Notes: generated by a model not told the origin, from the sequence alone. A DNA stretch of 64,000 nucleotides from Branchiostoma floridae (GCF_000003815.2 NW_023365730.1:1-64000); one strand, 5' to 3'. Shown: positions 31,990 through 42,848, counted from the stretch's first letter. Made by a program: numbers and translations.

Positions 31990-32960
31990 ATTGTGAATCA
32001 CGATCACGAACTGATGCTCAGAGGAGCGAGCCTGTTACAATCCTGACTACCACAGTATCTCCGTGACTCAACCTCTGCTTGGAGAACAATGCACATTTCA
32101 AACACTCCTGTGACCTGTCTGTAGATTCCCACACGTAGCCTATACCAGGCTCCGCGGATCGATGGTCTAATATTGTAGAAAATGGACATATAGCAATAGA
32201 ATTTATAGTACGCTAGTCAGCGGCCAGAGGATCAGTTTCCTCACCGTCGGTACTATTGACTCCATTTGTATAATTTTTACAATTACACCATCGATCCTCG
32301 GAGCCTGGTAGAGGCTACCCCACTCGTGCTGCGGGGAGCCGTAACTTTAAAATAGGAAGCCAGTCAAAAACAGCCGGAGTCGAACCTCTGCTCGGAATGT
32401 GCACCCCCATCCCCCAACACACAAACGCCTAGCCCCCACTAGGCTCCGCGTATCGGTGGTCAAATAGTAGAAATTGGACAAATAGTAGGAATAGTATGCT
32501 AGGGGAGTCGGCCGGCCAGAGGAGTCAGTACACTAGCACACTCTATTAGTCCAATTTCTACTATTTCACCAAGGACTCGCGGAGCATTGTAGAGGCTATT
32601 GTCCTATCAGAGGTTGAGTCGTGGAGATACATGTATTGTATTGTAGTTGGGATTTGTACCGGCTCGCTGAGAGGTAAAAATCCCAACTACTACTGTATCT
32701 CCGCAACTCAACCTCTTGGAAAATACTGCACACCTCATCCACCCCTGTGACCCGACTGTATATCCCCACGCGTGTTGCCCGGCAGTGTGACTTTCCCTGT
32801 AACCCCGCAGGACGGACCGATAAAGGTAATCCTCGGGACAACACAGGAGTCCTTTACTTTCCCCGCCGCTAGTCTAACTTTCCCTGCCGACGGGTTTTGT
32901 ACGCTGGGAGATAACATCTAACTGGCCTGACTAGGGCAGACTGGACATTGTGTTATTCTC
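31990..32960. repeat. Cluster of palindromic repeats
   Basis: Several inverted repeats lie end to end. CAACCTCTGCTTGGAG variants occur at 32070, 32380 and 32945 (inverted). GTAGAAATTGGACAA (32466) pairs with TTAGTCCAATTTCTAC (32545). AGAGGTTGAGTCG.GGAGATAC (32609) pairs with its complement ending at 32716, with an inner pair TAGTTGGGATTT / AAATCCCAACTA. This is a probable nest of family F-like elements without coding capacity. Confidence 0.65.
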
Positions 32961-33200
32961 AAAGCAGAGGTTACGTTTGCGGAGATAGTAGTGGTCGGAA
33001 TCTTTGCTGGATCGTAATGTCCTAAGCACGAGCTGTAATTGCTATTGGCAAGGAAGCAATCTGGCTGTGAATAACAAGAAAGCTCCCACGGGTCCTTGGT
33101 CTATTAAGACTAACGGAGATGAGTATCTATTTCTTGGAATAGCAGCAACGTTTCCTAAACTGTATCTGTTGCCCTGCGACGTCCGCGGCGCGTTACAGTG

Positions 33201-33244
33201 GTTACTAGGCAACGGTTGTCCCTGGAGACGTTGTCCGTAGCAAC
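33201..33244. promoter_or_regulatory. Three consecutive X-box (RFX) sites
   Basis: Three matches to the X-box consensus GYNRYY-N(1-3)-RRNRAC abut: GTTACT-A-GGCAAC (33201-33213), GTTGTC-CCT-GGAGAC (33215-33229) and GTTGTC-CGT-AGCAAC (33230-33244). RFX factors bind such sites in promoters of ciliary genes, usually within about 150 bp of the start. The adjoining 33160-33200 is CpG-rich (GCGACGTCCGCGGCGCG), as expected of a promoter, and a CCAAT box in reverse lies near 33045. The gene served is not evident. A minus-strand transcript starting near 33180 is one possibility. Confidence 0.5.
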
Positions 33245-34567
33245 CTGATACTAAATCTCTAGCAAACCTGTCACATAAAACATGTTAAGCACAGCAGTTT
33301 GTTTTCAAAAGCCTGCATTAAAGTTAATTTTTTGTTAGGACTATTGTTCAATCGTGCTTTGAAGTGCCGAAATTAGCAATAGAGAAATGGTTCGTAATGT
33401 TCTTCGAAGTATCCTGTTTTCACAATGTTTTTTATAGGAAAAAACTAGACAACATAGTTTTAGAGAAGTTTTCCATTGTGTATTGTCTGGAACTTGTTGC
33501 AATGGCTTGTAAAACTTTCTTATAGTCGACACTAACGAAAACTACAGCAACAACACCAATAGCACAAGATACACTCAAGTAGTCTTGAACAATTCAGTTT
33601 ATTTTTTCGTCTTTTGAATAAATTAAAAGAGCATTTTGAATAAATTTAAAGGGTGCCGACCGATGAAAAGAAACAGACATACAACCCTATACATATGCTC
33701 TATGCAAATGAGTGAACCATGAAGAGGAATCCGACAGTTCGTCATTTACGGCGACATCCATGCGACCCCTATGCGACCCAGGTGCGACCTCATCGCAACC
33801 ACTCTGCGACTAAGAGATTTGACAGAGTATTCAACGAGTATCACAGATGAAAACGAATATTTTACTGCTTGTTATATGTTGTTGACTTTTCAGTATTCTA
33901 CGCTTAAACTTTGCATCATATTTCAATCATGAAGTCAAGTGATATACAAATCAATTTTGACTCGCACAGAAGCATTACAGATCAGTATTTGAGCAAAGCA
34001 AGGAGGTCTCGTATAACCTCCTTGAGCAAGCAGATCACTCAACAAAAGTAATTTTACAAGCTTTAACCGTTTCCTAACATGATTGCATGGAGCCCATTAT
34101 TGCATAGTTTAAACATTCTTGCCGCTTGACTTTGTATACGATGTAAACAAGCTGAAATGTCAAAGCCATAAATACTCACCGCACTTAATTGCCAGATAGC
34201 TTAATTGTGCTATCAGCACGGATACGAGTTACTTTATGAGGATATTAAGATAAGTTGCAGCAATTTTGCATTCTTTGGATATACATGAAATTTGTTTTCC
34301 TTTACTCACGTTAAGTTAAGTCAAGCAGAAAGTTATTTATTGCTATTCTAAAGCGGGTATTTCACTCAAACTGTGGCATGTTGGCGGCGTCGCTGATATG
34401 ATTTGTATTACCGTTGACTTTATAATGGGAATATCTTGCAAAACGTACGACTAAACAGATAACAGTTGGAAACACATAGAGGTAGGGGTAGAGGGATGCA
34501 GTAGGGCTGCCGGTCTTACATGATGTACACTAGGAGAAACATCTGGTTCATGTCAACTTGATATGTC
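33245..34567. other. No recognisable gene
   Basis: AT-rich sequence. 33740-33812 holds a short irregular repeat of TGCGAC (six occurrences), and an octamer ATGCAAAT lies near 33704. A minus-strand AATAAA (34336-34341) could serve the gene to the right. Confidence 0.4.
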
Positions 34568-34796
34568 GCTAACGCTTAAGTTCACCTTTATCCGAGGGTA
34601 ACCTAATAGTATATCCGTTATTAATAAAAACGTGGTATTCAGGAATACCAAGTTTAGTATCAACTGTGGTTTCAAATTGCAAAATAATCAAAAATATGCA
34701 GTTTGAAACCACCGTTCGTAGATTTAATATCCCGAAATACAATGCTTAAAAAGCAACGGCTATAAGTTACCCCGCGGATAAAGTTGAACTAGCATT
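34568..34796. mobile_element. MITE family D
   Basis: The left arm GTTCACCTTTATCCG, GGTAACC, TATCCGTT and the right arm AACGGCTATAAGTTACC, GCGGATAAAGTTGAAC are inverted. The inner pair is CTGTGGTTTCAAATTGC / GCAGTTTGAAACCACCG. It lies 170 bp past the stop codon of the neighbouring minus-strand gene, perhaps in its 3' UTR. Confidence 0.75.
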
Positions 34797-34969
34797 ACTT
34801 GAGTGTTTCACAGGGGCATAGTTTCACATTATTAATGATATTCTTCATGTACAAGCAGATTATAACACATTTTGAACAGTGCACTTTAAAAGTACAAAAA
34901 TGTAATCTCAAATTGATAGTACTTCTCTTACAATACCTCCGCTATGGGATTTCCACATGTAATAATCCG

Positions 34970-35488
34970 TCAGTACTCAGGTGTTACTGGAACAGGTGTG
35001 TTCGCAGGGGGTCTCGTCGGATTGTGTGACTTCTTTAAGAGTTTTGTCATCTCTCTGGACATCTTATTCTGCGGTCTTAAGGTGTAGTCCATGTAAGACG
35101 GTTCCATGTCCGAAAGGAAAGTGTTTTCTCTCGTCAACTTTCCCTTCCTCATGCTAAACTTGACGTGTTTTTCTTGAGAAGTTTCCAAGACGTGTTGAGG
35201 CACTCTTAAAACTTCTGTCTGTTTCTCGTCACTTTCACTAGTTGATTTTACACTATCTACAGGACTAGGTGATTTCCAAATGTCTGCTTCCTCTTTTTGT
35301 CCGTTTCTCCGACCTTTGCGGGACAGGCTGTGGATAGCGAGAGCCTTCGCGGAGTCCCTCGGGCTTGCTAACGCGCTGGCCCGAAGGATGTCGGTACAGT
35401 AGGTCGGTGATATAGTCCTGTCGTACGAACCGTCCCAACTTCTCGCTGTAGAAGGTTTCACTACCGGTTTAAGTTTCCTTGGAGCGGC
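34970..35488 (-). CDS. Uncharacterised disordered protein, coding exon 2 (C-terminal 172 residues)
   Basis: A minus-strand acceptor with a long pyrimidine tract (CTCCTTCTTCTTGCAG) places the exon start at 35488. The frame is phase 0 and runs 172 codons to TAA (34970-34972). It joins without frame change to the exon at 36363-37331. The peptide begins AAPRKLKPVVKPS and ends PPANTPVPVTPEY. It is rich in Ser, Lys, Arg and Pro, with no signal peptide, membrane segment or known domain. EKHVKFS (whole-protein residues 429-435) fits the loose PP1-docking RVxF pattern, a weak clue that also occurs by chance. A family assignment is not possible from sequence inspection. Confidence 0.8.
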   Translation of the reverse strand, partial: AAPRKLKPVVKPSTARSWDGSYDRTISPTYCTDILRASALASPRDSAKALAIHSLSRKGRRNGQKEEADIWKSPSPVDSVKSTSESDEKQTEVLRVPQHVLETSQEKHVKFSMRKGKLTRENTFLSDMEPSYMDYTLRPQNKMSREMTKLLKKSHNPTRPPANTPVPVTPEY

Positions 35489-35579
35489 CTGCAAGAAGAA
35501 GGAGAAGAACTTTATGCCCGACAATTGTGACAGGTACATTGTACAACGTATGGCAACTTAGAAATGTACACTTGAGCCC

Positions 35580-35852
35580 GAGGTGGTATCTCACTGCACC
35601 TGCGTCACGTTTGCGTCACTGCGGGGTTCAAAGGGTACTCAACGAATTTCAGAAATAAAGCACGGATTATCTTACTTTTTGTATATTTTTTCGTTTTCTA
35701 AGTAATACTTTTACGTATTACGCAATATCTAAATGAAAAAAAAATCGGAGAAAATATAAAAAAAAAAATCGGAGAAAATATCAAAACAGTGACGCATTGA
35801 ACGAACCCCGCAGTGCCGCAAGCTTGACGCGAGTACAGTGAGATACCTCTTT
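35580..35852. mobile_element. MITE with ~48-bp terminal inverted repeats (family I), intronic
   Basis: GAGGTGGTATCTCACTG, GCGTCA and CACTGCGGGGTTC at the left mirror GAACCCCGCAGTG, TTGACGCGAGTACAGTG and AGATACCTC at the right. The core is very AT-rich and contains a direct repeat of AAATCGGAGAAAATAT. Confidence 0.85.
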
Positions 35853-36117
35853 TAGTATACATGTCAGTTGAACTACATGTATTGCTGATATCTAACGATT
35901 CTAAAATACAGCTAATCTAATATTTCGAATAACAGTAAAGACAAGTTAACTTAAGTTATACATGCTAACACACTAGAACTTGCTGCTTCAGGAAAGTATG
36001 ATATTGTCTCGTTTTGGCGAAGAATTTTATATAAATTGATCTTTATAGGTAGATATATGAGCAGGACATAATGGTATCACATTATTTAATATTTCTCTGT
36101 TTAAATGCGATAATTAT

Positions 36118-36340
36118 AGCTTGGGTACCATCCGGGTAGTAGTTCGCTCCTATATGTTCACTTCTGCTACCCAGAATTTGGACGATTCCAGACGTTAACG
36201 TGGTCAAGGTTCCCAGACGGAACAGCAGAGAAGTGACAGTATGCAGTGTATTATGAATGTCAGAGCTAGAAGCAATGATGGCTGTATACAGTGTAAATTA
36301 ACGCCGGAGCGAACTACTTTCCGGATGGTACCCTGGCTAC
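36118..36340. mobile_element. MITE with ~33-bp terminal inverted repeats (family H), intronic
   Basis: GGGTACCATCCGGGTAGTAG and TTCGCTCC at the left mirror GGAGCGAACTACTTTCCGG and ATGGTACCCTGG at the right. The right end lies only about 22 bp inside the intron from the splice donor. Confidence 0.85.
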
Positions 36341-36362
36341 GGTAATACTGTATCGGACTTAC

Positions 36363-37331
36363 CTGGAAAGACCGCGACCGTTCATGTAGCGGTGAGACCC
36401 TCAGGGGGCTCTGAAGTTCAAGATTTCTGAAGTTAAAATGCCGCTGCTGAGTTTGTGTGTTCGTATCTCTAGTTGGAGGAGGGGCGGACGGTCTCCTTCC
36501 TCGGTCGTCGAAAGATTTCGAGACGGAGACGGGACGGAGGATCTCGAGCGGACGGAACGCCGTGCGCTGCAGGGAATCCATCGGCATGGTGCGCGGCCTC
36601 TGCCCGAGGAAGGACCCCGACGGCCCCACGGTGATCCTCGCCTGGTTCCGACTTGTCATCGCCCGCCTAAAACCGATTTCCACGGCTGAGAACGGTGGCC
36701 TACCGTGAAACACGTCACTAGATTGGTCCATGTGCCACCTGTGATGATAGTTGTACCCATCCATACCTGGTGGTTTTTCTAACATCCTTAAGATGCTCTT
36801 AAGATTTAGTCTGTCAGGGTCTTCTTCGTAAGACTGATCCTTCGTGATGTCCTGTTTCGGAAAACTTAAAATCCTCTCCACGTCTTGAGGTGCACTAGTG
36901 GACGTTTCCTTGGTTATGTCGACGCTCGCGGCTTGTGACAGCTTACTTTGTGTACTACCGGGTGGTGTGGGCCTTGTTGGTCGGGACGTAGTGTAGTCCG
37001 TGACCGAAGAATGTCTCAACTCCACCGCGCTGGGCGGTTCGACTCGTACGACGCTCCCTTTCGCGACCGTGCCGTCGTCTTGCCCCTCAGAAATGTCTTG
37101 AACATGATCTTGCTGCTTGGAGTCGCCGAATTCTTCAAACAGGGGCCGCCGCTGGTCGCCCATGGCGAGTTCCTGACGCGTGACAGCCAGGATCGGGAAT
37201 CGAACCGGTAACCCTCCACTCCACTCGCTCTCACAATCCCACAGGGGGCTTTCATCGCCGCTCGAGCCCTCCTCATACCGCCGAACAATACCCTCACCTC
37301 CCTGCAAGTCCTCCGCCATTGGGCCAGGCAT
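36363..37331 (-). CDS. Uncharacterised disordered protein, coding exon 1 (N-terminal 323 residues)
   Basis: The frame opens at ATG 37329-37331. An in-frame TAG at 37350-37352 rules out a longer N-terminus in this exon. It runs 323 codons to the donor CAG|GTAAGT and, with the exon at 34970-35488, encodes 495 residues. A second Met at residue 5 (CCAATGGCG) has a comparable context. The chain is rich in Ser, Pro, Arg and acidic residues and looks mostly disordered. The most ordered-looking part is residues 172-235, including LNLKSILRMLEKPPGMDGYN, an aromatic/His patch YHHRWH (195-200) and FRRAMTSRNQARITV. There is no signal peptide, membrane helix or catalytic motif. A cytoplasmic or nuclear scaffold would fit but is speculation. 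Long opposite-strand ORFs here are shadows. Confidence 0.85.
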
Positions 37332-37339
37332 TTGTAGTG

Positions 37340-37600
37340 GAATTAAGACCTACTTTGTCATAAAAACACGGAGCAACGCGCCGATACAAAGTTCAGCCCC
37401 TACATTCCGCCGGAGCGCGGAGAGTGAAACACGTCGTCGTCTCGCCCTGAGTGCCGGTATTGTGTATTTGCCGTCAGCCGGGGACAAAACATGGGAATTT
37501 AGGGTCCGGGGTGCGACAATAGGACCGGGCGGGCTGACGGGGCATTGCGGGGTGTGAGGCACGGGATAGCCTAGCAACAACATGCGCTTCGCTGAAATCA
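37340..37600 (-). promoter_or_regulatory. CpG-rich promoter and 5' UTR region of the 34970-37331 gene
   Basis: Directly upstream of the start codon (on the minus strand) lies about 250 bp rich in G+C and CpG, with GGGCGGG-like and GCGCCG runs and no TATA box. Composition drops sharply to AT-rich sequence beyond 37600. CCTAGCAAC (37570-37578) is a good X-box half-site (GTTGCTAGG on the minus strand), but its other half mismatches the consensus. Confidence 0.5.
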
Positions 37601-38328
37601 GGGACCGCCCATGTATTTCGTCTTCTCCTCTACCAATCTTACCAATAAAATCTCATCGTACACATCTCCTCTGTCGTTACACATCTTAAAATCAACAGAT
37701 ATCTATGAAAAATATATACCATATAAGCTAATGATATATTTGTGTAATTATAATATTAATATAGTTAAGAAAAATTATTATCGACAAGAGTAAAATAGAT
37801 ATTTGAAACACTCCCTTTGATAAGGGATTTTCTTCTTAGTATGTCACCTTCGGCAGGTAAGCTTCTCTACTTAAGACACAAAACGTCTTAATCCGAGACT
37901 TAAGATCAGGTAATTGCAATAAGGACCTCTTAAGTGACAAACAGGTCAATCAGCAAAGTAAACTTTAAGACCCTCGGGGTGCTCTATGGCCTCAATCTGT
38001 CTTAAGACGATCCTTTTCGTTACTTAACAGGATGAAAACATTACTTAGACTTAGTTAAAGTGTGTTAAGAAGGCGGAGCCGAAACTGTTGTTTTTTCGAC
38101 GTCTGGCCCACATACTAGTACATAGAAGCCGTTTAATTTCACAGCCTATTTGCCAGCGTAGTTCGTGAAATTATCCGGCTGGTGCAATAATGCGAAGTTA
38201 TCTAGCTGGACCACATCACTACGGGACTTTGGGATTTCGTGCAATTAACAGAAGTGTGCCTTAATCCGTTGTGCCATTAACTGGCTTCTACTGTACTGAC
38301 TAGTTCAGCTCTAGCTGTTTTTGACATG
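37601..38328. other. No recognisable gene
   Basis: Very AT-rich at first, then a segment with repeated CTTAAGAC / GTCTTAAG (about 37870-38010) that may be a degenerate inverted-repeat element. Confidence 0.4.
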
Positions 38329-38469
38329 TTTTAGGCGTTTTATCGGGCTTTCTATTTTGTGCTGTTTCCTTTATGTCTTCCAGCCGAACAGCCGAAAAAG
38401 AAAGCCCAATAAAACGCATAAAAACGCGTCAAAATACAACCATAGCCGAACCTCTGCTTGGAGAGTAGC
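38329..38469. mobile_element. Family F repeat
   Basis: It has an inverted pair GGCGTTTTATCGGGCTTTC / GAAAGCCCAATAAAACGC and the shared right end AACCTCTGCTTGGAGAGTAG. Confidence 0.7.
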
Positions 38470-38755
38470 TAAAAAAAACGACCTGACTTGACAAAAATCT
38501 AAGCACAAAATAGAACGGAAGCAAACTTCACCCGTGTTACTATTAAGATTCTGGCTTACATACTCTGTCAAAGTTTAGTCGAGTGTTGGTAGCATTTGAC
38601 ATGCCATAACCTACGTCCGGTCATGTACCAAGTGTATGTGTGTGTAAATCACTCAAATCTTTGAATTTTACTGTACGATAAAACTTTGTATTGACAGAAG
38701 ATAGATTTTTGCGTTCGCGATAGCACAGTTTTTTTAGAGGGGAGAGATTGCTAAC

Positions 38756-38852
38756 CAGGGTGTGTGGGTGGGGGACAAAGTCACAGGAGGGGGGGGGGGG
38801 GTAGATCTCTAGGGGGAGGGCGGGGGGGTCGAAAAAACGCTGGGGGGGGGGA
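38756..38852 (+). repeat. G-rich tract with quadruplex potential
   Basis: Several runs of 3-14 G lie close together (GGGTGGGGG at 38766, G14 near 38788, AGGGGGAGGGCGGGGGGG, G10 near 38843). This is well beyond the minimum of four G-tracts for a G-quadruplex. It may also reflect slippage or assembly noise. Confidence 0.7.
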
Positions 38853-38891
38853 TTGCTGTGACACCTGCTAGACTCAGGACTGCCAGGAGGT

Positions 38892-39441
38892 TAGTCTCCA
38901 AGCAGACCCTACGGTGCCTAAAGATAGTATCAAAGCTGGCAAAGGAGTATAGCCATCCTCCTAACGCCCGGTCCCCAACGGCACTACCTTATGGGGCCCT
39001 GCTGTCCCAGGCCCTACCTACGGGTATTATGATTGTCGCCACAAACAAGCTGTCAACCAATCAGAGAACAGGCCTTCCTTGGGCTTCATTTTGTCGGAAG
39101 CTGTCTCGCAAAGGCCGCTGGGAAGCTATCAGCCAATCATGTTACGTATTACCATGACTTTGTTTGCTCACCATGCCAACGCCCGATCCCCAACGGCTGA
39201 CTGCCCATATAAGGGCAAGCTCATTAATATGTAATAAGTAGGGCGGGTAATACCGCCGGCAAAAGGGAAGGAAAGCAGAGTACAGTCAGGAATAAATGAC
39301 TGACGGTACTCTGCTGTAGGAGAATGGAGTATAGCCGGCGCCGTTTGACTCCCTTTGGCCGGCTATCTCCCTTTGGCCGGCTATACTCCTTTGCCAGCTT
39401 TGATACTATCTTTAGGCACCGTAGGGTCTGCTTGGAGACTA
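38892..39441. mobile_element. MITE family A, long copy with 9-bp target duplication
   Basis: The ends TAGTCTCCAAGCAGACCC and GGGTCTGCTTGGAGACTA are perfect inverted repeats, continuing through CTACGGTGCC..AAGATAGTATC. CCAGGAGGT occurs directly before the left end (38883-38891) and after the right end (39442-39450), a 9-bp target site duplication. Nine-base duplications with long inverted repeats are the hallmark of Mutator-like elements. The core shares CAACCAATCAGAGA and GCTCATTAATATG with the element at 6925-7193 and includes a small nested palindrome (39263-39325). Confidence 0.9.
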
Positions 39442-39450
39442 CCAGGAGGT

Positions 39451-40254
39451 ATCCATTACAGGTTTATACGCCTTAATCCTAGTAAACACTTCCATAGTGC
39501 CCGGTGTTAATTGATATGTAGTGTTTTGTTTTGTACCCTGTACTTTGTTGTCGTAAGTGGTTGACTAATTGATAGATTAACTGATTGAATGACAGATACC
39601 ACTGGCCCATCACTGATAGCACAAGTATGACCCTTATCCACAAACATTCCAATGCACCGTACTTGCTTTTTGGTGATACATTTGTACTTAAAAAGATCTT
39701 CACTTGTTTTACTTTCTTTGTCAAACCTACATTCTTCTAACGTTATGATTTATCTTTCCATTATTGAACTGTATCTCCGTAACTTTTCTCTTTGAGTTTG
39801 GAATCGTTTTGTCTTGTTTATTTCTATCTATAACATTTTAGATCTACCATTTAGGCACAAATTTGTAACCTAGGAAAATGGAAGAGAAGTCTCAGTAGCA
39901 TGAAATAACAACGACGGATAACATATATGACCATGGTCTGTGTTCTTTACTGATTTTCATTCAACTTGTTAGACTTACTTGTGGAAAGTTCTATTGTACA
40001 TTTAATTCGCAGGGTATTCGGTATTCTGTTAATAAAAACTTATATCATATCCTAATATTTCATAGAAGACGGAGAGAAAAATCCCCGTAACCTTTGCAAC
40101 CACCTGCTATCATTAGCGTACGGTCCCCTGTTGAGTCAGCGATGTGTCAACATCTCTCCGTACCCGGGCGCTAACCGCAATATGTACATATTAACTCTGT
40201 AAACACGGCAAACCTCGGGGCCTACTCTTGGGCTTCGGCGGTGTTTTATGAGTT
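39451..40254. other. No recognisable gene
   Basis: AT-rich unique sequence with no supported exon, RNA gene or transposon end. Confidence 0.4.
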
Positions 40255-40412
40255 GTTTAGCGTTTTTGTTGGGCTTTCTTTTTTACCATTTTCTTTATGT
40301 CTGTCGGCTGCTACGAAAATGGTAAAAATGTATATATAAAGCCCAACAAAAAAGCCGAGCAACAGGTAAAAAACTGTGAAGCCAAACCTCTGCTTGGAGA
40401 GTACTCTGGGCC
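40255..40412. mobile_element. Family F repeat
   Basis: Inverted pair GTTGGGCTTTCTTTTTT / AAAGCCCAACAAAAAA, right end AACCTCTGCTTGGAGAGTA. Confidence 0.7.
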
Positions 40413-42848
40413 GCCCATATAAGGCCTGACACAGAATGAAACCGTACGAAACTAAAGACTGCATGACAAGGGTTGCATTTGTCATCGTATGACAGCTAAA
40501 ATTCCCTAATTTTCTATCATAGACCTATTGTACAGTATATAGGAAGGCCTTTTACGTATTAAAGGTTAAATATTGCAACGACCGTCCGACGTCCATACAG
40601 CCTACAAAATTTGGTGCCGTCTGTAGGACAAAAAGTCATACGTCCACAAAAATCCGGTTGCACAAGGCTTAACCCGTCTGCTGTATCTATTAACTCCACA
40701 AACAAAGTTAGATTCCAAGTCGTCCAGTCGGCACCCACTGTACACATCAAACCTTTTGTCATCAGGGATCTTAGACCTTCAAGCAGATGTAAGGTTCCTG
40801 CTTTTTTTGTCATGCGAAGCGGCCGAGAACATTCCATTACAGAATTGTATAAATTTTAGGTGGAATGAGCTGTTGCGTCTGTGTTTTGTAAACCTTTTCC
40901 TGCATTTTGTATGTCTGTCTTGTAATATAATGTTACGTTTGTAAAATAGAATATGAAGGAAAAACACCTAAAGGGCAGCAAAACTTGTAAGGTAAACAGG
41001 TACAAATGCATGGAGATTGAGATGTCATATGAACGGTTTGAAGTCACTATTGTACCACAACTCACAATTCTTGGAATAAACTTATTTATCAAAATTCCCT
41101 TTCTGTACTATGAATACTGACTGAAACTATACCGTATCAAATGCAGTAGAAAACCCTTCACTAAATAGCTTAATTTCCACTAAGCGTCAGGTACGTAAGT
41201 GTTTTGACACTTACAAGTGTGACCGGTTGTTCAGTATAATATATCCAGCCCCTGTCGCGTGCCTGCGAAGCCGGTGTGTTACACAAAAACGGCTATCATA
41301 CAGGTTAATTCATACCGACTTAGACAAGAAACCGGTACTTATGTAGTGAAATAACCATGTCTTAATGAGATGCTTTTACACATTCCTTTCATACGCGATG
41401 TTTGCTATCCGAATTTGTCCCGTAGTTAGGAGTGATTATCAAGCAGCTAGTGCCGAACACCTGTTTCTACTGCATTATATCTCCACGGGTTTCTATGGGC
41501 GGAGATACGAAGCTATTAAGGTATTGTTCGCACCTTGTTCTCACCTGTATGGACTAAACAATAGACACACCTGTGGACTTACCTGGACGTGTGTTAAAAG
41601 GTGTTTCCTTGACATGAATCTAACAAAACACAAGTGGACTTCCTGTAAAACCGTATAAAAGGTTATTGTTGTTTTTGTCTAAGGCCTTTTCCAAAAGAAA
41701 GAAAATGTGTTTGATCATAATTTAACCGTTAGTCGAAGGAAAAAGGATATAAAAATGTCTCTATTAGATTTTAAATTATATTTTTCTAAAAGCGTTTTGT
41801 TGGTCCCGCAGCTAGTCTAGATTTGAATGAAAAGTCTTTGCAAATAGCTTATTTCTATGCAATAGTTTAGGCTTAACTTAAAGTGTAACATTAATGAATT
41901 TCATCTGCCCTATGAATTTTAATCTTTTATTTTTCTATTAGCAGAATCTTTTTGTTGGTGCCACAAATAGACCTGATTTGAATGAAAACTCTTATGCAAT
42001 CGACTCTGCGTTGTTTGATATCAGGGACATAGGTATTGGCTTATTCGTCATTTACTTATAAAGCATTTTCAAACACTAATTATAGCGCATTAAGAACTGT
42101 GCTAATTTTAGTCCCCTCTCGTGTCAGCTCTTCCGTGTGTTAAGTTCTTGTATTGTTCTCTCTTTGTGGACTTGGCGTCTCCGCTTATGTTGAGATGACA
42201 ACTTGACACTTGTAAGTGACATGCGACATTTTCAATTCGTCCTTTCAATTGTCTGGGGTCCCCTCTAAGTGCTCTTGACCTCACGAACAGCTGACATATA
42301 CCTATTGTGAACTTTTGCTGATTGAGTAGCTTCGACTTTTCCACCTGACGTGGGTTCAAATTTGCTTTAATTTCAAACCCTTGCCCGGGCGTCGTTTCAT
42401 TCCTAGGTAACAGATTTAAGTTCGGTCTGTTCTAGGTTTGAAATTTCAAATTTGACATTACTACAAAACTGTAGTAATGTCAAACCCAAATTATAATTGA
42501 CTAAATGTCAATCGTGTAAGTGATGCTGGCAATATATAAAAAATGTCTCTACCATGCAAAATGGACACGTCAAGACGTTATATACCTTTTATTATGCTAT
42601 TGAATAATTGCTTAGAGGTAATAGACATATATAATACACAGCAATACCAATGCGGCACCTTAAACTGTTGAAATGATATATAGATTGGATAGATTATGAT
42701 ATTTTGGATTGCACTTAATGTTTGTTTCAGCTTCATATGTTATACGTTGTATATTATATGTACATATACATGTTATATGGGGGTCACGGCACCAGAGATA
42801 GCTGTCTGCACATTGTCTTGCGGCAATTTCAAATAAATCAAATCAAAT
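40413..42848. other. No recognisable gene; one SINE-like fragment
   Basis: Opposite-strand ORFs of 82 and 92 codons overlap at 40559-40859 with no family match. The retroposon-like repeat seen at 19923 recurs in degenerate form at 41231-41305. The remainder is AT-rich and featureless to inspection. Confidence 0.4.
41231..41305 (+). mobile_element. Degenerate retroposon-like repeat
   Basis: CAGTATAATATATCCAGCCC, GCGTGCCTGCGAAGCCGG and GTGTGTTAC match the 19923-20072 element. The tail is diverged. Confidence 0.55.

Larger units (their letters stand above)
35489..36362 (-). other. Intron of the 34970-37331 gene
   Basis: The donor CCAG|GTAAGTCC and acceptor TTGCAG|GCC are both near consensus. 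The 874-nt intron is largely filled by two MITE-like elements (35580-35852 and 36118-36340). Confidence 0.85.

Noticed and set aside
36438-36708. Plus-strand ORFs of 83 codons
   Set aside because: They are opposite-strand shadows of the real minus-strand exon.
37180-37215. GGTTCGATTCC, a B-box-like match on the minus strand
   Set aside because: It lies within the well-supported coding exon of the 495-residue protein and has no A-box at the right distance, so a tRNA or SINE is unlikely.
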